The notes under the pieces: model-generated
Seen by the model: the letters and a program-made list of their open reading frames with translations, nothing else
What the model was told of the DNA's origin: nothing
The model's database searches: none
Shown: positions 25,255 through 33,960 of the stretch, in pieces
How positions within the stretch are numbered: the stretch's first letter is position 1
Layout: each line of letters opens with the position of its first letter
Source of the DNA: a virus
Virus record (IMG/VR): IMGVR_UViG_3300020160_001966
Span: 52,360-116,359 of that record
Length of the DNA stretch: 64,000 nucleotides
Strand: one strand, 5' to 3'
Made by a program: the position numbers and the translations under genes

Positions 25255-26352
25255 ATGGCTAAAAATAAAAAAGAATCCGATGTAGGTGATGAAACTGTTG
25301 GTGATATTGAAGACGCTTTTAAGGTTTTAGAGGACTTGAATCCAGAAGCTGCGTATCTTAATCAGAACACCTTGTCTACGGTTAAGGATTGGATTGACAC
25401 TGGTTCAATGGCTCTAAATGCTGTTATATCTGGTTCTATATATGGCGGTATTCCTATGGGTAGGATTACTGGATTAGTTGGTCCACAAGCTTGTGGTAAA
25501 ACCTTAATTGCAAATAAAGTTATGGCAAATGCTCAAAAGAAAGGAATGCATGTTGTATATTTCGATACTGAAAATGCTTTAGATCCAGATACCGCTATTT
25601 CTTTAGGTTGCGATGCTAAAAGAATTAAACATTGTCCCATAGAAATCATTGAAGATTGTAGAAATCAAATAGTTAAATTTTTGAAGAATATTGTGGATAA
25701 TAAACTTCAAGGAAAGGTTATGATAGTTATAGATTCTTTGGGTAATTTGATATCCTCCAGAGAGGCTAAAATTATAGAAGATGGGAAGGATAGTGCTGAC
25801 ATGGGAGCCAGAGCCGTTTCTTTAAAAAGCATGTTGAGAGCTATTACACACGCCGCAGCTAAGGCTAATTGCGCTGTTTTATTCACAAATCATGTATATG
25901 ATAATCCAGCAGCACTATATCCAACATTGGTAAAAAACCAGAGTGGAGGTTCAGGTCCACTTTATATGTCTTCTGTAATCGTTCAATTAGCTACCAAACA
26001 AGAAAAAGTTGGAAAATCTGATAACAAAGACGCTGAAGAGGATGCTACAGCTTTAGCTAAAGGTATAAATGGTTTAACTATCAGGGCTTTCTGTGTGAAA
26101 AATAGATTTTCTATTCCGTTCTTGGAGACTGAAATGTATTTAAATTTTAAGACTGGTTTGAATGAATTGTCTGGTTTATTGGAAATGGCAGAAGGTTATA
26201 ATGTTTTACAAAAACAAGGTCATCGTTACGTTTTTAACGATGAAGTTTTGGGTTTTTATAAAGATTGGAAAAATGATGAAAATGTGTGGAATAAATTTTT
26301 ACCACTTTTGGATGAAACTTTGAAAAAAGAATTGAGATTTAAAAAGGAATAA
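25255..26352 (+). CDS. uvsX: UvsX recombinase (RecA-like)
   Basis: 365 aa (T4 391). Walker A GPQACGKT near residue 76, VVYFDTENALDP (RecA-type Glu strand), VMIVIDSLGNLI (Walker B) and NQSGGSGPLYMSS (L2 region). It catalyses strand exchange with UvsY and gp32. It has its own terminator-overlapping promoter, so it can be expressed separately from the upstream gene. Confidence 0.88.
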   Translation: MAKNKKESDVGDETVGDIEDAFKVLEDLNPEAAYLNQNTLSTVKDWIDTGSMALNAVISGSIYGGIPMGRITGLVGPQACGKTLIANKVMANAQKKGMHVVYFDTENALDPDTAISLGCDAKRIKHCPIEIIEDCRNQIVKFLKNIVDNKLQGKVMIVIDSLGNLISSREAKIIEDGKDSADMGARAVSLKSMLRAITHAAAKANCAVLFTNHVYDNPAALYPTLVKNQSGGSGPLYMSSVIVQLATKQEKVGKSDNKDAEEDATALAKGINGLTIRAFCVKNRFSIPFLETEMYLNFKTGLNELSGLLEMAEGYNVLQKQGHRYVFNDEVLGFYKDWKNDENVWNKFLPLLDETLKKELRFKKE

Positions 26353-26356
26353 TATT

Positions 26357-26590
26357 ATGTATATATCAACTTGGGTATCAAAAAAATCACCTATAATGGA
26401 AGAAATCAGATTAGCTTTGAAGAAAAAAGCTGGCAAGGGAGAGCCTTCATTGTCTAGAAGAGAAGCTAATAGAACTTGGAGAGAAGACGTATTGGGCATA
26501 TTGTCCGATGAACAAAAAAGAGAAAGAAAGAATAAAAATAGAGAGAGAAATAATAGAAGTAAGAAAATAATTCAAATAGAGGAGGAATAA
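26357..26590 (+). CDS. Small basic protein, unknown function
   Basis: 77 aa, Lys/Arg/Glu-rich (KKKAGKGEPSLSRREANRTW and KRERKNKNRERNNRSKK). Preceded by AAGGA, a ribosome-binding site, 4 bp after uvsX; its own end supplies the GAGGAGG site of the next gene. No family recognised. Confidence 0.5.
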   Translation: MYISTWVSKKSPIMEEIRLALKKKAGKGEPSLSRREANRTWREDVLGILSDEQKRERKNKNRERNNRSKKIIQIEEE

Positions 26591-26591
26591 T

Positions 26592-27860
26592 ATGAAATTC
26601 TTAAAATTGGGTAAGGATCTTGATCTTCATGCTCCAGATCAACATGGTCACAGTTTTAATATAAAAAGATATTATGAGTTGGAATATGGGTATGAATCTT
26701 CTTCTTTAAATATTTTTCAATATTTTGATATATCTCTTTTGGAGTATTTCTTCTCCAATTTTGAGTTTATATATCATTCTACCATAACTTTAAACGTGAA
26801 GGGTTTTGATGATAAATTAACTAAAGATAATTTTTTAAACTTCTTGAATGTAAAAAAAAGACCCAATTTTTATTTTAAACATGATGACTCTATTATAGTT
26901 TTGAGCATAGTTGATAATGATAATCAAGACGGATGTGAAAATTCGGAAGATGTTTTAAACGACAACTATGTTCAGCAAATGATAGATGATGAAGAAGAGG
27001 AATCTTCTTTAAACATAAAAAATGTTTATAAAAATATAAACAAAATGAATTCTAAGATACATGTTTCGCTTCATTATCCTAGTAATAAAATTTTTGATTC
27101 TTGGATGAAAGACTTTTCTTTCTTACAGAAGTATGTATTGGCAGACACTAAAAAAAATCAAGTTTGCGTATTGATGAAGAATCAATATGGTGAATATGAT
27201 TTTGAACCTTTGAACATAAAAGTTCCCAAAATAAATTTGGAATTGAATTATGGTCAAAGTTTTGGTAGTATATATGATAAAATTGTAAATAAGCTCTCCA
27301 ATATCAATAAAGGTCTTTATATGTTCCATGGACCGCCAGGTACTGGTAAAAGCAGCTTCATTAAACATTTGACTTCCGTTATAGATAAAGAGTTCATATT
27401 TATACCAGCAACTTTTTTGGAAAAATTTATTTCCGATCCAGATTTATTCTCCATTCTTATCAGAAGAAAAAAGTGCATATTAATTTTAGAAGATGCTGAA
27501 AAGATTTTAATATCTAGGGACGATCAAGAGAATCAATTCATATCGACTTTACTCAACATTTCAGATGGTATATTGTCTGATATTCTTGAGGCTTCTATAA
27601 TTTTAACTTTTAATTGTGAACACACTAAAATAGATAAAGCCTTGCGTAGAAAGGGTAGAACTATGATTGATTATAAATTCGACAAATTGAAAGTTGAAGA
27701 GGCTAAAAAGATGGCGAAATATTTAAATTTGTCTGAAGAGTTATTGAATAGCATAAATGAGCCAATGACTTTGAGTGAGATTTATAACATGAGTGATGAT
27801 AATAAATTCTATAATGAAGACGATAATAAGAGTAAAGTTATAGGGTTTGGAGTTAAATGA
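26592..27860 (+). CDS. AAA+ ATPase (BCS1/FtsH-like module)
   Basis: 422 aa. The N-terminal ~230 residues are unrecognised. The C-terminal AAA+ module has GPPGTGKSSFIKHL (Walker A), ILILEDAEKIL (Walker B), NISDGILSD, ILTFNCEHTKID (sensor 1) and LRRKGRTMIDYKF (Arg finger region), a BCS1-like arrangement. It is too different from clamp loaders to be gp44. It may remodel a replication or virion protein; the partner is unknown. A strong GAGGAGG Shine-Dalgarno precedes it. Confidence 0.65.
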   Translation: MKFLKLGKDLDLHAPDQHGHSFNIKRYYELEYGYESSSLNIFQYFDISLLEYFFSNFEFIYHSTITLNVKGFDDKLTKDNFLNFLNVKKRPNFYFKHDDSIIVLSIVDNDNQDGCENSEDVLNDNYVQQMIDDEEEESSLNIKNVYKNINKMNSKIHVSLHYPSNKIFDSWMKDFSFLQKYVLADTKKNQVCVLMKNQYGEYDFEPLNIKVPKINLELNYGQSFGSIYDKIVNKLSNINKGLYMFHGPPGTGKSSFIKHLTSVIDKEFIFIPATFLEKFISDPDLFSILIRRKKCILILEDAEKILISRDDQENQFISTLLNISDGILSDILEASIILTFNCEHTKIDKALRRKGRTMIDYKFDKLKVEEAKKMAKYLNLSEELLNSINEPMTLSEIYNMSDDNKFYNEDDNKSKVIGFGVK

Positions 27861-27861
27861 T

Positions 27862-28500
27862 ATGATATATGGATCTAGTAGTAGGAAAAATTTTATAAAA
27901 TTAAAGAATGTAAATAAAATTTCAAAATCTGATGATGTTTCAATGTTGTTGATATTGAAAGAAAGTTTTGATGTTTATAAGATCAATCATTTATCTAAAA
28001 TGAAACAACCTCCTTCCTCCAATAAGGATGTTATTGCTTACTATGGGATAAATTCTCCAAATATTTCAAATGTTTTGGAGTCTAAAAAAATGCCTCCATT
28101 TTTTTATGAAAATTGGATTGTTGCTTTTTCTGGAGAAATGTTGAACGTCAATACTATATCTAATGTTTTTGAAAATTGTGATTTTTTAATACCAGACAAT
28201 AATTCGTGTTTAATAAATTGTATGTTAAATTTCATGCAACGAAACATTAAAAATGAGGTTGATGTTCTAAAGGAAGTTTTTTGTTTAATTGAGGGTTCTT
28301 ATTCTTGTTGGATTTTTAACATTAAAACTAAAAATTGTTTTTTATTAAAATGCAATTCGGATTTATATGCAAATATATATGATAATGATTTTTCAACAAA
28401 AGAAATTAATGGTTTTGAGCTATTAAATGATGGTGAGATATATCAATTGACCAAAGAAGGTATAACTTCTGTGGCGTATTTCGACTGTAGTTTATATTGA
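27862..28500 (+). CDS. Possible class II glutamine-amidotransferase-like protein, catalytic Cys absent
   Basis: 212 aa from the ATG at 27862, just after the AAA+ stop. VIAYYGINSPN, NWIVAFSGEMLN and DVLKEVFCLIEGSYSCWIFN...NCFLLKCNSDLY recall the order of GATase-II (Ntn) domains (HNG..., E-G-S-Y-A..., R...PL). No Cys follows the initiator, so if the fold is right the protein is catalytically dead or processed differently. Low certainty. Confidence 0.4.
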   Translation: MIYGSSSRKNFIKLKNVNKISKSDDVSMLLILKESFDVYKINHLSKMKQPPSSNKDVIAYYGINSPNISNVLESKKMPPFFYENWIVAFSGEMLNVNTISNVFENCDFLIPDNNSCLINCMLNFMQRNIKNEVDVLKEVFCLIEGSYSCWIFNIKTKNCFLLKCNSDLYANIYDNDFSTKEINGFELLNDGEIYQLTKEGITSVAYFDCSLY

Positions 28501-29166
28501 TTAATAGTTAGATGATCTAAAATCTTCATCATCTTTTCTAAAATCTGTACCCATGTCTCTGATTATATCTTCCCACTTACCCTTTAGTTCTTGTTTTTTC
28601 CAGTCTTGTTCTCTTTCATCAGAGTCGTCAAATTCCGAATAGTCATCATCTTCGAAAGACTGAAGAACGTCTGGTTCTTTATCTGGATCAAAATCTTCAA
28701 ACTTATCATCATCCATTTCTTCTTCGCTAATAGCGTTTAGTTCTATCAATTTATCGTAAATTGATAGAGGTGATGCGGTGATAATCCCCTCTTCATCATT
28801 TGTTGAAGAGTTTACTCTTTCTATAGCTTTTTTGATAGCGGATAAAATATCGACATCTTCCGTTACATTTGGAATATTTCTAAGAATTTCTCTAAGCTTT
28901 GGTCCAATATTCGTACTCAAATCTTCTGCTTTTACAACAACTTTTCTTTTAGGTTTTTCCTCTTGTTCTGTATCATTACCTTCTAAGTCAATATTTTCAG
29001 CATCATTATCCAAATCTCCCGTATCTATGTCATTTTCCACACTTGATTCTATATCACCAGTGTTGTCTTTCTCGTTATCGTTCTCATCAGAAACACTATC
29101 TTTGAACTTTTTTAAAATTTCTTCTCTATAGGATTCGAATATTGCTACTTGATCATTATTTCTCAT
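28501..29166 (-). CDS. CTS-type acidic protein
   Basis: 221 aa, highly Asp/Glu-rich. The N-terminus VAIFESYREEIL aligns with the 'IFExY' leaders; cleavage after E11 is possible. A Lys-rich patch (EEKPKRKVVVKAEDL) precedes a helical region (LREILRNIPNVTEDVDILSA). The acidic C-terminus resembles scaffold- or prohead-core-type proteins. A degenerate late box (ACTAAATA) lies 12 nt upstream. Confidence 0.5.
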   Translation of the reverse strand: MRNNDQVAIFESYREEILKKFKDSVSDENDNEKDNTGDIESSVENDIDTGDLDNDAENIDLEGNDTEQEEKPKRKVVVKAEDLSTNIGPKLREILRNIPNVTEDVDILSAIKKAIERVNSSTNDEEGIITASPLSIYDKLIELNAISEEEMDDDKFEDFDPDKEPDVLQSFEDDDYSEFDDSDEREQDWKKQELKGKWEDIIRDMGTDFRKDDEDFRSSNY

Positions 29167-29171
29167 ATTTG

Positions 29172-29199
29172 TTGAATTATTTAGTTTTTGGGTTACAAT
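29172..29199 (+). promoter_or_regulatory. Early-type promoter of the GT-A/gp41 operon
   Basis: TTGAAT, 16 bp, TACAAT, 7 nt, ATG at 29207. Confidence 0.6.
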
Positions 29200-29206
29200 A
29201 ATCTCA

Positions 29207-29890
29207 ATGAAAATTGTAGCTTGTAGTATAACCAGAGAACATGATCCTTGTCAAACAAAAATTTTTAAAACTTTTCAAAAAATAAACCAATACCACCCTT
29301 CTAAAAAAATAGAATTAAAATTAAAATGTGGTAACTTCACCATGGGGTTGAGTGAATATTATAATAATTGTATTGACAATTACGCTGAAAGTTGCGACTA
29401 TATGGTTCTTGTTCACGATGACGTTGAATTTATTAATATGGATTTACATTACCAAATAGAGAAATCTATGGAATTTTACGATATAGTAGGTGTCGCTGGA
29501 TGCTCCAACCCAAAAATTGGGGATACGAATCTTTGGCATTTGATGAGCGAGAAGCAAAATTTAAAAGGATTTGCGGGGCATAACTGTAAGGAAACGTTGA
29601 ACGAATACTATATTACTGCTTTTGGGGCATCTCCATCTAGAGTTGCCATGATAGATGGCGTTTTTATGGTTATTAAGTGTGATAAAATTTTAAAAACAAA
29701 AACTAGGTTTGATGAGAGTTTCAAATTCCATCATTATGATCTGGATTTTAGTCTTTCTAGTAATTTGAATAGGTTAAAAATTGGTGTTTGGCCGATACTA
29801 ATCGATCATTCATCGCCAGGTCTAAGATCATTTAATGAGAGTTGGAAAACTTCAAACGAATATTTTAAACAAAAATGGATAAAGAAATAA
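29207..29890 (+). CDS. GT-A glycosyltransferase
   Basis: 227 aa. YMVLVHDDVEFIN gives the DD metal/donor motif, DGVFMVIKCDKIL and FDESFKFHHYDLDFSLS the acceptor-side E/H-D motif of family 2-like transferases (Glyco_tranf_2_5 type). It precedes the helicase gene with a 16-bp overlap. Donor and acceptor unknown. Confidence 0.65.
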   Translation: MKIVACSITREHDPCQTKIFKTFQKINQYHPSKKIELKLKCGNFTMGLSEYYNNCIDNYAESCDYMVLVHDDVEFINMDLHYQIEKSMEFYDIVGVAGCSNPKIGDTNLWHLMSEKQNLKGFAGHNCKETLNEYYITAFGASPSRVAMIDGVFMVIKCDKILKTKTRFDESFKFHHYDLDFSLSSNLNRLKIGVWPILIDHSSPGLRSFNESWKTSNEYFKQKWIKK

Positions 29891-31212
29891 CAAAAATAGA
29901 TTTGGACTTTTATGAAAAAGTCGTAATATATAATTGCCTGTTCAACTCTGAATATTTGGCATCTGTAATAGATCATTTGAATGTTGATTTATTTTCTGAT
30001 AAAGATATTAAATCGAGTATAGGTATTATAAAAGATTTCTATTTAAAACGTAGTGAAATTCCTACAATTACTGAAATTAAAACATATTTAAATGATCCAG
30101 ATCTTAAACAATCTTTTAAAAACGTTTTAACCAAATTGGACGAATTAGACAATGTTAAATTTAACAGAGATGAGCTTTATGAAAATACTGAAATATTTCT
30201 AAAAGAAAAATCCGTATATAAAGTTTTATTAGAAGCTGCTCAGAAAATAGATAACAATAAATTAGACTCTTCCGATCTTTTAATGAAGATGGAAAAGGCT
30301 GTTAGTATAAATCTTTCAAATTCCATGGGTTTGAGTTTATTGGACGATGTTGATTATTTCATTACAGAAATGTCGAAAAATGAATCCAAAATATCCAGTG
30401 GGTGGAAATGGCTGGATAATAAAATAAGTGGTGGGTTCGCTGAGAACGGTAGAGCATTATACGTTTTTATAGGTGAAACGAATGTTGGTAAGTCTATATT
30501 TTTAGGGAATGTTGCCGCAAACGTTGCAATGCAAGGAAAAACGGCACTTGTCATATCTCTAGAAATGTCGGAGATAATGTATGGAATGAGATTTGCATCC
30601 AATTTGACCAAGATACCGATGTTTGAATTGAAGAAAGACGTATCTATTTTAAGAAATGAATTATTAGATTTGAAGACTAAAAATAAAAAATCTAAAATTT
30701 TAATTAAAGAATTCCCACCATCAACGTTATCCACTTTCCAAGTTTCAGCATATATCAAAAAGTTGCAACAAAATGGTATAAAAGTGGATTGTTTAGTATT
30801 GGATTATTTAAATTTGATGGATAGTTCCAAGGGTACTAATATGTATGAAAGGATCAAATACATATCAGAACAATTGAGAGCTATTTCTTACAAATATAGC
30901 ATACCTGTCATTACAGCTTCTCAAATTAATAGATCTGGTTATAATTCATCAAATCCTAGTTTGGAAACAATATCCGAGGGTATTAGCTTGGCGAATACCG
31001 CCGATTGTATTTTCAATATATGGCAATCGGATGAGGATAAAGACATGGGTGTTATAAACATGGGTATAGCTAAAAATCGCTTTGGTCCGAATTTCGGATC
31101 TACTATATTAAAAATTGATTATACCACACTCACTTTGGAAGAGGATGATTTGAGAAACGACACTAGCGAGTTGGCAGAATTTAGTAAATCAATAAAAGAA
31201 CTTGAAGATTAA
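29875..31212 (+). CDS. gp41: Replicative helicase gp41 (DnaB-type)
   Basis: 445 aa (T4 475). The N-terminal helical domain is followed by SGWKWLDNKISGGF, Walker A GETNVGKS, ALVISLEMSEIMYGMR (catalytic Glu), VDCLVLDYLNLM (Walker B), ITASQINRSGY and the Arg finger area KNRFGPN. It is the hexameric 5'-3' helicase that works with gp61 and is loaded by gp59. Confidence 0.85.
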   Translation: MDKEITKIDLDFYEKVVIYNCLFNSEYLASVIDHLNVDLFSDKDIKSSIGIIKDFYLKRSEIPTITEIKTYLNDPDLKQSFKNVLTKLDELDNVKFNRDELYENTEIFLKEKSVYKVLLEAAQKIDNNKLDSSDLLMKMEKAVSINLSNSMGLSLLDDVDYFITEMSKNESKISSGWKWLDNKISGGFAENGRALYVFIGETNVGKSIFLGNVAANVAMQGKTALVISLEMSEIMYGMRFASNLTKIPMFELKKDVSILRNELLDLKTKNKKSKILIKEFPPSTLSTFQVSAYIKKLQQNGIKVDCLVLDYLNLMDSSKGTNMYERIKYISEQLRAISYKYSIPVITASQINRSGYNSSNPSLETISEGISLANTADCIFNIWQSDEDKDMGVINMGIAKNRFGPNFGSTILKIDYTTLTLEEDDLRNDTSELAEFSKSIKELED

Positions 31213-31249
31213 AAATATATTGATAAATTATATATAACAATATAAACAA

Positions 31250-32167
31250 ATGGATAATATTAAAAAGATACACGTATTTACACATGCAGATTTGGACGGA
31301 AGTGCTTCTTATTTGGTATTATCTTGGTATATGTGGAATAGTCCAACATATGTTTTATGTACACATGATTCGTTGAGATCTACGGTGTCGAAATGGTTGT
31401 TGAAAAATAAAATAGAAGATTACGATGCTGTTTATTTTTTAGGTTTGGATACTTGCGATATATGTGATTTGATAGATTATAAAAAAGTATATGTATTGGA
31501 TCATCATCAAGAGGCTAACAGGTGTAAAGATCTTTATAAGAATTTGAACATTGAACTTTTTGAATATGGTTCTAGTGTTTTGGGTGTATATAGATATTTT
31601 AAAAATAAATATCAAGATAGAAAAATAACGGCAAATCAAAGAAAATTTGTAGCTTTGGTGGATGATTACATTTCTTATAGACTTTTAGAAAAGGATTTAT
31701 CTATTGGATTGAATATGTTATACTGGAATTATCAAGGGGATAAACTTCAAAAGTTGAAAAAAGATTTTAACGATGGCTTCTCTCATCTTTCAGATGATCA
31801 AATTAAGATAATTGATTTCTATAAACAAAAAATACATAAAATAGTACAGGATGCCGATTTTTATGTTGGCGATTTTAAAATTCAAGGAGTTTTTAGAAAA
31901 ATCATAGCTACTTTTGCGGATACTTGTGTCAATGAGGTTGCTTCAGAATTGACAAATATGGGATATGAAATCGCTGTGATCGTGAATACCAAAACTCAAA
32001 AGGTGAGTTTTAGGAAAAATCATTTTTCCAATGTTGATTTACCGAAAATAGCTAAAACTTTAGCCGATGGTGGGGGTTATAAAAACATGGCTGGTGGATT
32101 ACTTAATGATAAATTTATGAATTTTACAAAACTTTTAAAAAAACATGACATTGGAAAAAGAATATAA
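31250..32167 (+). CDS. DHH-family phosphoesterase (NrnA/RecJ-like)
   Basis: 305 aa. Motifs: THADLDGSAS, FLGLDTCDI, VYVLDHHQEA (DHH), GSSVLGVYRY, VDDY and a C-terminal DHHA1-type ADGGGYKNMAGG. It is a nano-RNase or ssDNA/RNA exonuclease. It occupies the place before the gp33-gp59-gp32 genes where T4 has RNase H, so removal of RNA primers is a reasonable hypothesis. Confidence 0.7.
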   Translation: MDNIKKIHVFTHADLDGSASYLVLSWYMWNSPTYVLCTHDSLRSTVSKWLLKNKIEDYDAVYFLGLDTCDICDLIDYKKVYVLDHHQEANRCKDLYKNLNIELFEYGSSVLGVYRYFKNKYQDRKITANQRKFVALVDDYISYRLLEKDLSIGLNMLYWNYQGDKLQKLKKDFNDGFSHLSDDQIKIIDFYKQKIHKIVQDADFYVGDFKIQGVFRKIIATFADTCVNEVASELTNMGYEIAVIVNTKTQKVSFRKNHFSNVDLPKIAKTLADGGGYKNMAGGLLNDKFMNFTKLLKKHDIGKRI

Positions 32168-32429
32168 AGAGATTGAACATATTTTCAACTCCTTTTGTAG
32201 TTTTATGTGTATCATAAACAACAAGAAGATGAATTATGCTTCTATTTTACTTTTATACATACAAGATAAAAAAATAAGAGAATTTTTTAAGATGCTACAT
32301 AATGTTGATAATGATATGTCTGCTGTTAAGATTTTTTTAGAACAAGATCCGAGTCTTCATAAATCGAAATATATTATGAAGTTTATAAATAACAAAAAAA
32401 ATAAAAAAATTCTAGAAGCTTTAAAGTGA
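32145..32429 (+). CDS. Small protein at the gp33 position
   Basis: 94 aa, helical (KMNYASILLLYIQDKKIREF and MSAVKIFLEQDPSLHKSKYI). It lies directly before gp59 and gp32, as T4 gp33 (late co-activator) does, and its 'YASILLLYIQD' helix is loosely like the gp33 core. The C-terminus lacks the hydrophobic clamp-binding tail of T4 gp33. The identity is positional inference. Confidence 0.4.
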   Translation: MTLEKEYKEIEHIFNSFCSFMCIINNKKMNYASILLLYIQDKKIREFFKMLHNVDNDMSAVKIFLEQDPSLHKSKYIMKFINNKKNKKILEALK

Positions 32430-33076
32430 AAGATATAGAAGATATATATAACACTCACTTACGTATAAGTAGGAGTAAAAAAAATCTACCTTTTACTTTG
32501 AAAAAAGATTTTTCGAAGATAGAAGAACATGAAAAATATGCTGTCTTGTTGAAATTGAAAAATTTCTTTGAAAGAAATTCCTATGTTAACATGAGTGATT
32601 TCATGGAAGCTCCCTACATTGTGTATGAGGACGAAAGTTATTTTGATTTGGATTTTTATTTAACACAAAAAGCTGTTAAGAGCTATAATCTATATAGAAG
32701 AAAAAAGACATATTCTGAACCAGATTCTGAAATTCAAAAGAAAGCTGTAACTGATGGGCTTATGTTTATCTACAGATTTTGCAAGGATCATGATTTAAAT
32801 ATTGAAGAATATTTCCACCATAAAAACGGTGCTATCAATACTATTTTTTTACACTTGAAACAGAAAAATATATCTATTTATAACTGTTTAGCTTATGAAA
32901 ATTTTCAAACAATATTGAACCAAAACAATTATGAATTGTTAGAATTTATGCTTGGAGATGTAATCTCTAAAATTTCTATTTTTAGGACAAAATTTTACAT
33001 ATCAAAGTCTTGTAAAAAAATTTCAATCGAAGGTCTAAAAATAATAAAAGAAAAGCTTGCAAAAGAAAAAAAATAA
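32426..33076 (+). CDS. gp59: Probable helicase loader gp59
   Basis: 216 aa (T4 gp59 217 aa). Two helical halves: FTLKKDFSKIEE...LKNFFERNSYVNMSDFMEAP (N domain), and FMFIYRF-type helices with NYELLEFMLGDVISKISIFR and KKISIEGLKIIKEKLAKEKK (C domain). Size, helical content and the position next to gp32 fit. It would load gp41 at forks and recombination intermediates. Overlaps the previous gene by 4 bp. Confidence 0.55.
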   Translation: MKDIEDIYNTHLRISRSKKNLPFTLKKDFSKIEEHEKYAVLLKLKNFFERNSYVNMSDFMEAPYIVYEDESYFDLDFYLTQKAVKSYNLYRRKKTYSEPDSEIQKKAVTDGLMFIYRFCKDHDLNIEEYFHHKNGAINTIFLHLKQKNISIYNCLAYENFQTILNQNNYELLEFMLGDVISKISIFRTKFYISKSCKKISIEGLKIIKEKLAKEKK

Positions 33077-33084
33077 CGTAATAT
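33057..33084 (+). promoter_or_regulatory. Early-type promoter of gp32
   Basis: TTGCAA, 16 bp, TAATAT, 11 nt, ATG at 33096; it lies within the gp59 C-terminus. Confidence 0.5.
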
Positions 33085-33095
33085 CTAAAAAGTAT

Positions 33096-33959
33096 ATGAA
33101 TACATACACCAACAAAATGTTCAACAGCATCAAAGACGCACTGCAAAAAAATTCAACTCAATCGAGTGGAAGAAACATTCTCAAGTTTGAGAAAGACAAG
33201 ACGTATACCATTCGTCTCATTCCTAATATCAATAATCCAGAGAAGACATTCTTCCACTATTACACATATGACTGGACTTCTTATGGTAATGGTCAATACA
33301 CCACCGCATTGTCTCCAGCAACCTTTGGTCAAAAGTGCGTGATTACAGATACAAAGTATCGTTTATTGAGGAATGGTTCAGATGAGGAAAAGCAAAAGGC
33401 TGATTTGCTCAGAAGGAATGAACGTTGGCTCGTAAATGCATATGTAGTGGACGATCCTACCAATCCTGACAATAATGGATGTGTCAAGATTATGCGTTAT
33501 GGTAAACAGTTGCATAAGATTATTTCTGATGCTATTGATGGTGAGGGTTCTGAGGATTATGGCGCTAGGATTTTCGATCTATCTGAAAATGGCGTTAACT
33601 TGAAGGTTAAGTGTGAACAGCAAGGTGATTACATTACATATGTCTCTTCTAAGTTTAGTTTACCTAGAAAGATTGAAGGTCTTGATGACGCTAAGGCTGA
33701 AAAGTTATACTCTTCGATTTTTGATTTGGAGTCTATCGTACCAACCAAATCTAATGAGGAGTTGGTTGCTGTTTTGGATGAGCATTTTTTCGCAAAGCCA
33801 ACTCTTATTTCAGAGAAAAAAGTTGTTAGTTTCTCTGAAGAGGAATCTTCTTCAAATACATCCAATTTGATCGATAATCAAAAGATTACTACATTGGAAT
33901 CTTTGAACGATGACGATGATGATGAAAATTTGAAAAAGCTCATTGCGGATTTAGATTAA
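33096..33959 (+). CDS. gp32: Single-stranded-DNA-binding protein gp32
   Basis: 287 aa from the ATG at 33096 (T4 301); a TTG extension to 33057 is rejected by the promoter. Basic N-terminus, then RNILKFEKDKTYTIRLIPNI, FFHYYTYDWTSYG, ERWLVNAYVVDDP and GCVKIMRYGKQLHKII of the OB core, ending in the acidic tail DDDDDENLKKLIADLD used to recruit partners. The T4 zinc ligands (H-C-C-C) are absent. Codon choice is less AT-rich than in neighbours, in line with high expression. Confidence 0.85.
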   Translation: MNTYTNKMFNSIKDALQKNSTQSSGRNILKFEKDKTYTIRLIPNINNPEKTFFHYYTYDWTSYGNGQYTTALSPATFGQKCVITDTKYRLLRNGSDEEKQKADLLRRNERWLVNAYVVDDPTNPDNNGCVKIMRYGKQLHKIISDAIDGEGSEDYGARIFDLSENGVNLKVKCEQQGDYITYVSSKFSLPRKIEGLDDAKAEKLYSSIFDLESIVPTKSNEELVAVLDEHFFAKPTLISEKKVVSFSEEESSSNTSNLIDNQKITTLESLNDDDDDENLKKLIADLD

Positions 33960-33960
33960 T

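Noticed and set aside
26592-27860. AAA+ gene as clamp loader gp44
   Set aside because: The N-terminal 230 residues and the BCS1-like ATPase do not match clamp-loader layout; gp44 is probably outside the window.
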